Source: Lamellibrachia columna (taxonomy: Eukaryota; Annelida; Polychaeta; Sabellida; Siboglinidae). From it: 64,000 bases of DNA. This document shows, in pieces, positions 32,701 through 44,700 of this stretch. The position numbers and the translations under genes were made by a program. How positions within the stretch are numbered: position 1 is the first letter of the stretch; each line of letters opens with the position of its first letter. The stretch spans positions 57,379,652 to 57,443,651 of the forward strand of contig OY759265.1 in the NCBI GenBank assembly GCA_963662155.1. Direction: 5' to 3'. The notes beneath the pieces are model-generated. The model did no database searches and was not told the DNA's origin. It worked only from the letters and a program-made list of their open reading frames with translations.

Positions 32701-35700
32701 ATGAACATCTATCATACAGATGTCACAACATAGCCATAGACATTTTAGAATTCGTCCAGTGCATGAATCATTTGTAATTTCATGCACACACAGTCTTAAG
32801 TTTTTGCTGTAGAAGAGTCTGTGTTGTGACTGTGTTTGTGTTTGTAGAGCACCAATGACTGTGTTGTGTTTGTGTTTGTAGAGCACCAATGGCTGTGTAG
32901 TGACTGTTTGTGTTTGTAGAGCACCAGTGACTGTGTTGTGACTGTATGTTTGTAGAGCGCCAATGACTTTGTTGTGACAGTGTGTTTGTGTTTGTAGAGC
33001 ACTGATGGCTGTGTTGTGTCTGTGTTTGTGGAGCACCAATGACTGTGTTGTGACTGTGTTTGTAGAGCACCAATAGCTCTGTTGTGACTGTGTTTGTGTT
33101 TGTAGAGCACCAATGGCTGTGTTGTGACAGGGTGTTTGTGTTTGTAGAGTGCCAATGGCTGTGTTGTGACAGTGTGTTTGTGTTTGTAGAGCACCAATGG
33201 CTATGTTGTGACAGTGTGTTTGTGTTTGTAGAGTGCCAATGGCTGTGTTGTGACAGTGTGTTTGTGTTTGTAGAGCACCAATGGCTATGTTGTGACAGTG
33301 TGTTTGTGTTTGTAGAGTGCCAATGGCTGTGTTGTGACAGTGTGTTTGTGTTTGTAGAGCACCAATGGCTATGTTGTGACAGTGTGTTTGTGTTTGTACA
33401 GCACCAATTTCTATGTTGTGACAGTGTGTTTGTGTTTGTAGAGTGCCAATGGCTATGTTGTGACAGTGTGTTTGTGTTTGTAGAGCACCAATGGCTATGT
33501 TGTGACAGTGTGTTTGTGTTTGTAGAGCACCAATGGCTATGTTGTGACAGTGTGTTTGTGTTTGTAGAGTGCCAATGGCTGTGTTGTGACAGTGTGTTTG
33601 TGTTTGTAGAGCACCTATGGCTATGTTGTGACAGTGTGTTTGTGTTTGTAGAGCACCAATGGCTGTGTTGTGACAGGGTGTTTGTGTTTGTAGAGTGCCA
33701 ATGGCTGTGTTGTGACAGTGTGTTTGTGTTTGTAGAGCACCAATGGCTATGTTGTGACAGTGTGTTTGTGTTTGTAGAGTGCCAATGGCTGTGTTGTGAC
33801 AGTGTGTTTGTGTTTGTAGAGCACCAATGGCTATGTTGTGACAGTGTGTTTGTGTTTGTAGAGTGCCAATGGCTGTGTTGTGACAGTGTGTTTGTGTTTG
33901 TAGAGCACCAATGGCTATGTTGTGACAGTGTGTTTGTGTTTGTACAGCACCAATTTCTATGTTGTGACAGTGTGTTTGTGTTTGTAGAGTGCCAATGGCT
34001 ATGTTGTGACAGTGTGTTTGTGTTTGTAGAGCACCAATGGCTATGTTGTGACAGTGTGTTTGTGTTTGTAGAGCACCAATGGCTATGTTGTGACAGTGTG
34101 TTTGTGTTTGTAGAGTGCCAATGGCTGTGTTGTGACAGTGTGTTTGTGTTTGTAGAGCACCTATGGCTATGTTGTGACAGTGTGTTTGTGTTTGTAGAGC
34201 ACCAATGGCTATGTTGTGACAGTGTGTTTGTGTTTGTAGAGTGCCAATGGCTGTGTTGTGACAGTGTGTTTGTGTTTGTAAAGCACCAATGGCTATGTTG
34301 TGACAGTGTGTTTGTGTTTGTAGAGCACCAATGGCTATGTTGTGACAGTGTGTTTGTGTTTGTAGAGTGCCAATGGCTGTGTTGTGATGGTGTGTGTTTG
34401 TGTTTGTAGAGCACCAGTTGCCGTGGGCCAGACAGCCCTGTCCAGCACTGACATGATTGCCGCAGCCATGAGAGGCAAAGGTATGAAGATCCTACACACG
34501 TACAGGGACCAGCTGTGGTAGGTGGTGCAGATATCTTCACCAATCTCATTATTTTGTTCATATATGAAGCTTAACCTGAGCAAGTGCACTTTCTCTGTAG
34601 CTGTGTCCAAAATCTGGAACAAACTCCCAACACTTTAAAATCATCTGAAACTATAGCTATCTACTGCAAAACACTCAAGACATATTTATTCAACATTGCA
34701 TTTCCACTTTAAATCCTTGGCATTCCCGCGCTCTGAGGGTGACTTTTTGTGGCCCTTTTCATGATATAATGTTTAACGATTCTTGTTTGTTGTGTCTCTT
34801 AGCTCAGGTTCCTGAGGATTTAGACGCTATAGAACTGTTATTGTTATTGTTGAGCATGTCTTAGTGAGTGATTGGTGTTATTACTGTCTTGTGGGTAGTA
34901 TTATTTGAAAGCCTCCAAATGTGGGTGAGCCATTTGTAGAGCTGGCTGTTTAGTGAGAATTATTAACTTTGAGAAATAGTGGCAGAAGCAGGTAAGAATA
35001 AACTTGCCATGTATTATCTTGATCATCTTTTGTCAACTAGAACACCACAATTGTATTATCTTGATCACCTTTAGTCAACTAGAGCACCACATTTGTATTA
35101 TTTTATCATCTTTAGTCAATTAGAGCACCACAATTGTATTATCTTGTTTATCTTTAGTCAACCAGAGCACCATAATTGTATTATCTTGATCATCATTTAG
35201 TCAACTAGAGCACCATAATTGTATTATCTTGATCATCATTAGTCAACTAGAGCACCACAATTGTATTATCTTGTTTATCTTTAGTCAACCAGAGCACCAT
35301 AATTGTATTATCTTGATCATCATTTAGTCAACTAGAGCACTATAATTGTATTATCTTGATCATCATTAGTCAACTAGAGCACCACAATTGTATTATCTTG
35401 TTTATCTTTAGTCAACTAGAGCACCATAATTGTATTATCTTGATCATCATTAGTCAACCAGAGCACCACAATCACTAAAAATATGATAAATGTCACTTCT
35501 GTGTGAAGGGCGGTTGGTGACAACTCTGAACTACCATTTCTGGACATTCTTCCTGAGCCAGTGTCTGGCGTTGGTGACAATCATAATGACATCAATGATG
35601 ACAGTAGACTGTCAGCTGACGAAGAGCAGGATGATGTGGTGACCATAGAAAGATCAACTGATATTGAACAGGATGACACAGAGGCTACACAGCCTGGTTG

Positions 35701-38700
35701 TTGTGGTCACGGAGGAGCTGATGGGTCGGCCAGGGGTAGCACAGAGGATTTCGTGGCCGGGCTATCATTGGAAGCAGGGAAGACGGAGGAAAGAATGGAG
35801 GAAGATGGGAACCCAGGGAAGGAAGAAAGTGAACAAACTGAAGACAAACTTGAGTATCAGGGTAAGACATGCTCAAAGCAGTCTTTTAAATGAATCAGTT
35901 CATTTCCATAGTTTGTCCACCAGATATTAATATGTCAAATAAAATTTACATTTTAATATGATTAAGAAAGATTACCTGATTAATATATATTACATTTTGA
36001 GCTTATGTATTATGCATTAGGCTCATGAAGCCTGTACTTTTTATGAAAAAGTTCAAAGAAGTCTTGAAAACTAATGCCCATATATTTCTTGATGAATCAA
36101 AATTGATTCAGTTGTTTAGCATTTAGTTTATATCTGTACATGTTTTATTCTAAGTACTCTATGTTTTATAAATTATTCTATTGTAATCATATTAATTCTA
36201 TACAACTTTATTATAATATTTAATTTCTGGTACATCTGCCAGACTAGATCTGTGGACATTATAAAAATTAATCCTAATTGATGTGTTGTTATTGTAGATC
36301 ATGTGTTGTTATTGTAGATCATGTGTTGTTATTGTAGATGAAATGGACAGTTTACTGGTGGAGTGTTTTCTCAGTGCGCTCAAGTCACAAGTTAAAAAGG
36401 CTGATCTTCCTCTACTCATCAGTAAACTGTTCAAAGTTTACATGCAGCCACTCTGGTAATTATACGAAGTAGGACCCAACAGAGAACTTGTGGTTTTGCA
36501 ATGTAACAGGTCTACTGGCAGTTCTACACACATTTATCACTGTTTCTCACAAATAAAATCTTATAATTATGTTTTTGTACAGACCATTATACTATTACAT
36601 TATGGATGTTAGTATAAAAATGTCTTTCTCTAAGCGACGTATTCTGATCTCCACCAATACATCATTGTACATGTTGTTCCACTCTGATCTCCACCAATAC
36701 ATCATTGTACATGTTGTTCCACTCTGATCTCCACCAATACATCATTGTACATGTTGTTCCACTCTGATCTCCACCAACACATCATTGTACATGTTGTTCC
36801 ACTCTGATCTCCACCAATACATCATTGTACATGTTGTTCCACTCTGCACAATTGTTCATGTTTAGTTCCTTCCACCCAGCTTCACCCACTCCCTTATATC
36901 GTCCCTCCATCTTCTTTGTGGTCTAACTTGACCTTTCATCATGCCTTCGAATATGGCTTGACTGGAAAGGTACTTCAGTTTGCATTTACGGACTTCATCC
37001 ATAATCGTTTTTAGACCAGAGATTTGACACAGTTCTATGACAGGTACTTTATCAGGTAGTCTATAGTTTGTCATCCATCTTGTAATGTTATCATGCAAAA
37101 TAAATCAAGATATTTCCCAATGTATCGAAATTTTCATTATATTTACACAATGATTTTAAAATGTTTTATTTGCCTATTTATGATGCAGTTAATTCTGACT
37201 TACTGCTGTAGTCCGCGGGGAGAGAGGTTGGATGTGAAGAAGTCTGGCTATAAAAAGATGTCAGCATTTGTAAAAGCAATGCAAGAACAGGGTGTAGTCA
37301 CTGTGAAGCAACTGACCAAAGGCGTGGACAGTATAGTGGACATCCATCGAGACTGTGACATGTATGTGTCACCTTCAGCTGTTCTTCTTTCTTTTTGTGT
37401 ATTTAAATAAAAAAATTAAAATATGCAACACAGCCGAAAGAGAAAGCTCATAAATAAAGACCACTTTCTTGTTTTTTATAAGATTATTTGTGTTTATAGG
37501 TTTTTCATAATCACCTATGATAACATTATTATGTATGATAACAAAAGCTAAGAAACTAAGAAAGAAAACAATTGGAAAGCTTTACAAAGCAGCAGGTTTG
37601 TTGGTCACAACAAATTGTTTTCTAAGCTGAATTCGAAAACAGCTAAACCTTACATCAGTTTATCTTATCTTGGCAATAGCCTGTGTTTTACATGCTGTAG
37701 AACTCGTGATTTACTTGTGGTTATGTTTGGTGGTAGACTGCGGAGGTTTATAGTGGTAGAACGAGAGACAACTGATGAAGAGGCTAAGGATGCATCCAGT
37801 CAAGGTTACCAGCCTCCGCAGGTCTCTGAGATGTTCATTGTCACCTCAGCTACACTACCACTGTTCAGAGCTTGTGGTCACGGCAAGTGAGTTAAGTTGG
37901 TAGATAACATTGACATTAGACTACTGTGGTTTATTTAACTATTATTATTTAATTGTTTTCAAGCAGCAACCAATCATTTCCCCAGTCTCGTGTGATCCCC
38001 CTTTTTGACAGTGGACAATTAAAAATCTTTTGCAAACATTAATCACTTTACCAATTTGTTCAACATTTTATTGGAGGCGGGGGGGGGGGTGCAGCATGTT
38101 GGCATGCACCCGTACTTCAGTAGCTTGTGTTATGACTTTGGCACTCGCATTAATTGATCTCCTACTTGTTTTTTTGCCTCCTCCTTCAAGAGTTATTGAG
38201 AACCCTGAACATGATTTCATGAAATCATACTACCACATATGTACAATTCATATGTTACGCAGTTGTATCAGTTAAATTTAAATGATAATTGCAAAGAGTT
38301 ATGTTAACTTTCTAGACTGCCACTATTTTACTTTTATTATATTTATTGTCAGATTGCATGTTTTTAACTGATTATATGTTTGTGCAAAATGTGAACTGAT
38401 GGTATTAATTACTGTTGACATAATTAATAATTGTTGTTGACCACTTTTTTCTGCAGCTTAAATTTCATATTCTTAATTTGTTATTTTGTATACAGGGGTA
38501 CATGTTTTTCTAGTCCATTCTTGCTGCCTATGCATTCTGTCCCGGAAACTGACGCATCCTTGGGTCTTTAACTGGTATGGTTATTTCCAGGAAGGGAGAC
38601 GCCTTCTCCCAGCACCAAGTGCGGCAGGCACTCACCGACTACATCAGGGAAAATGAACTTCCCACTACTCGAGGGTCAGTATTAGAATCAAGGGCTTTTG

Positions 38701-41700
38701 AATCACAAAGAGTCATATCATGTTACCTGTCTGTATTCTACACTTCACTTACATCACTTCAATTAGTGATGTAATCTTGGGATCCTCCCCAATAGACCTC
38801 AACATCTTCCACAATGCTCCTCTCCAGACAGTATCAAATGCAGCCTTGAAGTCCACAAAATTGAAATGAAGCGGGATCTAGTGCTTTTTTGCCTTTTCCA
38901 TGATCTGTTGCACAATGAGAACAGCATCTACTGTCCCTCTGTTCTTTATTAATCCAAACTAGTGCTTTGATATATGTGTATCAATGTTGTCATCTGTCCT
39001 CATGAATATCATCTTGCAGAAGACCTTACCTGGGATGGATATCAGTGAAAGTGCTCGGCTGTTTGACAGGGTTAACTTGCACCCTTTCTTGTGTATTGGT
39101 TGATCATACTTCTACACCAATCTATTGGTAACTTTTCCTGATGCCATGCTGCATTGCATACTTTCAGGAGCATCTCAGCCATCTTCCCTCAAAGCTGTCA
39201 AAGCTTCAGCTGTAATGCGATCAGGACCAGGTGGTTTCCTTGACTTCATTGCTTTCTTCACTGGTCTGTTCTTATCTCTGTATGTTACATGCATCTCTGT
39301 GCATGCCTTTCTCCTTTCCTCGCACACTCCTGTTAGAACTGATGGAAGATTGACTACCTGCTTTCTATGCCTGAAACCAACCACCTTCTCAGTGATTTCA
39401 TTTGTTGTCTCTTCGAAGTCTAACCAGAGTTCCTCCACTGGTCTATCACCAAGTTCCAACAGATGTTCAAAGGCTCCTCCAATCTTCACCTGGAACTCTT
39501 ACCTTGTCTCTCTATCACAAAGCTTATCCACATCTTACCTCTTGAGTACTTTCCTGTGTGATCATGAAACACAGGGTTTATGTCTACATTTGTTGACCAG
39601 GAAGTGATCTGAGTCACATTCTGCCGATCTGTCCTACAGTTCTTCAGCTGGCCTTTGAGTTTCCTCTGGACAAGAGCATAGTCAATTTGGTTCATGTTGA
39701 CATGTTGAAACACTGTTGGCAATGACGAGGTCATTTATGGTACAAAACTGCAGCAGTTGTTGTCCTCTGTCATTTGCATGACCCAGTCCAAACTGTCCAA
39801 CAACTTCTGGCCAGGAAGAATGTTGGTCGTCACCCACTTTTGCATTGAAATCACCCTTAACCTGTAGTTCTTCACCCTTTTGGATGACACTGATCATGAA
39901 CTGCAGCAGGTCCAGGTGTCTTGGTAAGGTAGTCTTGGTAAGGTAGTCTTGGTATTGTTCATCAGGGTAAGATGAGTCCGGTGCATATACTTAGATGATG
40001 TTTCACACACCAGTTCTGGTTTTGACCTTGACCTTGCTTCGTAAGAAAACAGACCATTTGCATACTCATGTGAGAGGATTAGTGCCACACCTTGTCTGTG
40101 GATACTATCTTCTCTTCCAGAATGAATGATTGTGTATCCATTTTGTTGAAATACCACATCCACATCTCTACACCAATGTGTTTCTGATGTACCTGCAATG
40201 TCGATGTTGAATTTTTCCAGTTTGTCCAAGAACAGATCAAGCTGCCCTTCCTGATGTAGACATATCGCGATGGAAGTGGTTCTTTGTCTTTATCTTCTGA
40301 ATCTATTCTCTTGATGTAGACAGTAAATCCTTGACCGGGAGATTCTTAGCACCCCCCACATTGCTGCCTAGTGTGGCATGCCCAGGACGAGGGCTGTTTC
40401 TATCAGTCTACTGGCTGGATAGGTATGTTTTCACCCCAGAGGGTCATAGCTACATATGATGGGAACTCGGTAGGATATCCCAAAGTTACTATTTGCCCAT
40501 AGTTGGGGACTGGATTAGTGAGTGTCGGGACATGTCCACTCACAGGTGGGCCCAGCACACTGCAACTGTGGGGTTCCAGTCTGCTCCCTGATCCCTAACG
40601 GATTAGCCTGTTACCGCAGGATGCCCAGTATCTGTGATGTACCTCGGGATGTTAAGTCAGGGCATGTATACACACCACACAGTACACACACCACACACTG
40701 TATACACACACCACACTGTATACACACCACACTGTACACACACCACACACTGTACACACACCACACTGTATACACACCACACACTGTATACACACACCAC
40801 ACTGTATACACACCACACTGTACACACACCACACACTGTACACACACCACACTGAATACACACCACACTATACACACACCATACACTGTATACACACCAC
40901 ACTGTACACACATCACATACTGTACCCACAGTGATTCCACACCAGATTGTATACACATCATGCACTGTACACACACCGCACTGTATACATGCCAAATACT
41001 GTACACACACCACACACTGTATGCACACCACACACACTGTATACACACACCACACTGTATACACACCACACTGTACACACACCACACACTGTACACACAC
41101 CACACTATACACACACCACACTATACACACACCATACTCTGTATACACACACCACACTGTATACACACCACACTGTACACACATCACATACTGTACACAC
41201 ACCACACTGTATACACACCACACACTGTATACACACCATACATTGTACACACACCACACTGTATACACACCACACTGCACACACCACACACTGTACACAC
41301 ACCACACTGTATACACACCACACACTGTACACACACTACAATGTACACACACTGTACACACACCACACTGTATATACACCACACACTGTATACACACCAC
41401 ACACTGTATACACACCACAGTGTGCACACACCACACACTGTACACACACCACACTGTATCCACAGTGATTCAACACCACATTGTATACATGCCACACACT
41501 GTACACACACCACACACTGTACACACACCACACTGTATACACACCACACACTGTACACACATCGCACACTGTACACACACCACACTGTATACACACCACA
41601 ATGTGCACACACCACACACTGTACACACACCACACTGTACCCACAGTGATTCCACACCAGATTGTATACACATCATGCACTGTACACACACCGCACTGTA

Positions 41701-44700
41701 TACATGCCAAACACTGTACACACACCACACACACTGTACACACACCACACTGTATACACACCACACACACTGTACACACACCACACTGTATACATGCCAA
41801 ACACTGTACACACCACACACACCACACACACTGTACACACACCACACTGTATACACATCACACTGTACATACACCACACTGTATACACACCACATTGTAC
41901 ACACACACAACATTGTATACATACCACATCACCACCAATATTAACCATAAAGCTATTTTATTTGCACATTTGCTTTTCCTGCATTTACCGATTCTTGTAG
42001 GGTATGCAGCGTGGCATAGGACAAATACCTATCTCCAAAGATGGGTCAAAAAGCAACCCAATAGAACCCACGAATAAATGTTTGCATTTGCAGTAATGTT
42101 TGCATTAAATATCTGCATGTATGCAACTATAAACATTTATGCCAAAAGTATTGTTGAGCAGTAAGATAAGTGGTATATGGTTTGACAGTGTATCTGCATC
42201 TAGTATCACAGCCACAAGAGTGCTGACAGATAGATGGACGGACAGACGCACAGATAGACAGACAGATAGACAGATGACAGACGCACAGATAGACAGACAA
42301 ATACACAGATGCACAGATAGACAGACAAATAGACAGACGACAGACGCACAGATAGACAGACACACGAATAGACAGACAGACGCACAGATAGACAGACACA
42401 CAAATAGAGAGACAGACAGACGGACGGACGGACCAATGGAGATGTGTAGTTTTAAACATACTTACCAAAAGGGAGAAGTTCCGAAATGTTGATGCCAGTG
42501 AATACATGCTGAAACTTTTCACTCATGCAGCCTGTATAAATAATTGTACTTGTTTCAGGGCAGTAACGTTGGACCCCCTATTGAGTGAGGTTCTACTGAC
42601 CAAGGGCGAGTACATGGAGACATTGCCGTGGGAAGAGGTGTTTAGTCGGGGCCTGGCCAGGATGAGTGTGGCCTACCAGATCGCCTTCCCTGGACAGCGT
42701 CCACTACTAAAGAAGGGTCAGGTCAACCCCATCAGGTTGAACATAGTGCAGCGTGCCAGCAATAAAAAGGTCAAGATCATATCATGCTAGCAGTCTGAAT
42801 ATATTTAGAAATTTTTTTGATATTCCATAAGGGCGGGCTACAAAAAGATGAGTAATTGTTAGACTCTCTTTCTGCAGCTTGCTTCTTTGGATGGCAATCT
42901 TTTAAAGGTTGTTACAGTTTGGTGAACATTTTGATTAAACATGGCATTGCTCACGTATTCAATAATACCCCTGATTCAATCACGGACAAAATCCAAACAC
43001 ACTCTCCAAGGCTTCAGTGTGTACACAAAAAACTGTTTAATTTCTAAGTACAGCACAATCTGCTGAATTAGGCACCATTATACTTGTGCACATTCAAACT
43101 AAAATAAAAAATAAAAATGTGTATTCGATGTGTGGAAAGTACTTAAATATATATGTGAATATATATAATATAACATGTTTTATTTTTGCATCAATTGCCC
43201 TATGATGTCTACTTTATGTTTGTACGTGCAAACCTTCCTTTCTTCCTTTTTTACCTCTCTTTTTTTCTTAATAATTATGAATATGAATTTAACTTTGAAT
43301 TTAACTCTTAATGAATAATTAATTAATTATTAATCAATCTAACTTTGTAATGTTTCTAAAAACGTAAAAATCGACTACCCTTTATATATATTTGTATTAC
43401 TTAGTAATTTTCATTTGTTAAAAAAATGCATCATGAATGTTTAGATGTTGATATATGTATAATATGCTTTTTGTGTAATTTACTATGTTAATTCTTTCTT
43501 TACTGGCTACTTGTCTAGTATATAAATGCACGTAGTGACCACATAAAATTTACATTCATTCATTCATTCATTCTGTTAGATATTGAAATTGTATTACAAC
43601 TGGTTATTCCAGATTAAATGGGACCCCTATCAAAGTCCTCCCGGGAGTGAGGCTGTTCTTCAGTCTTATTCTGTTCTTGTATATGGGAATTCTAAAACAA
43701 AGTATTAGTAGTTGGTTTTACAGACCAGAATTTACTTATTAACCATCTGAAGTAGCATCTTGAAACTAACTGTTAATGGTTGATTTAATAAATTAGTGAG
43801 TCAGTAAATGAGGGTGGATGTTTTCCATTTTATCACAATCCGTAAAATATGACAAACATTTCAAACAGTGAAGCAACCTGCTTATACCTTTTCTGACCTT
43901 GATTTTGGTATTTATTTTATGATTTTTGTTGTTTATTTGATGCACTTACAGGTGACGCTGATCCATAACCTGGAGACGTTTGGCATTGATCCGGAAGAGT
44001 TTGCCCATAATGTGCAAGTAAACATGGCCTGTAGCTCCTCCATCAGCCCGCTTCCCGGGAAGAACCAGGGTATGGAAGTACTCATACAGGGAAACCAGAT
44101 CAACTACATAGCCAGTCTCCTCATAGGTAAGTCACTAGTAGCTCACTGAATCTCAGCACAGGTAAGTTCTAATGTAGCTCACTGAATCTCAGCACAGGTA
44201 AGTTCTAATGTAGCTCACTGAATCTCAGCACAGGTAAGTTCTAATGTAGCTCACTGAATCTCAGCACAGGTTAGTTCTAATGTAGCTCACTGAATCTCAG
44301 CACAGGTAAGTTCTAATGTAGCTCACTGAATCTCAGCACAGGTAAGTTCTAATGTAGCTCACTGAATCTCAGCACAGGTAAGTTCTAATGTAGCTCACTG
44401 AATCTCAGCACAGGTAAGTTCTAATGTAGCTCACTGAATCTCAGCACAGGTAAGTTCTATTGTATCTCACTGAATCTCAGCACAGGTAAGTTCTTATGTA
44501 GCACAGTATCCAGTCCTTAGGACCTTCACAGCGGTTTACACTCCACCTCCTGGCAGACCTTACACTTCACCCCTTGGCAGACCTTACACTTCACCCCTTG
44601 GCATACCTTACACTTCACCCCCTGGCAGACCATACACTTCACCCCCTGGCAGACCTTACACGTCACCCCCTGGCAGACCTTACACTTCACCCCTGGCAGA

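Noticed and set aside
33084..34561. Long open frames on both strands (441 and 593 codons)
   Set aside because: Artefacts of the 42-bp array; the only real coding part is EIF2D exon 5 from 34410.
40522..42077. Many Cys/Tyr/His-rich open frames
   Set aside because: They translate the CACACCACACTGTATA minisatellite in different frames; no protein similarity.
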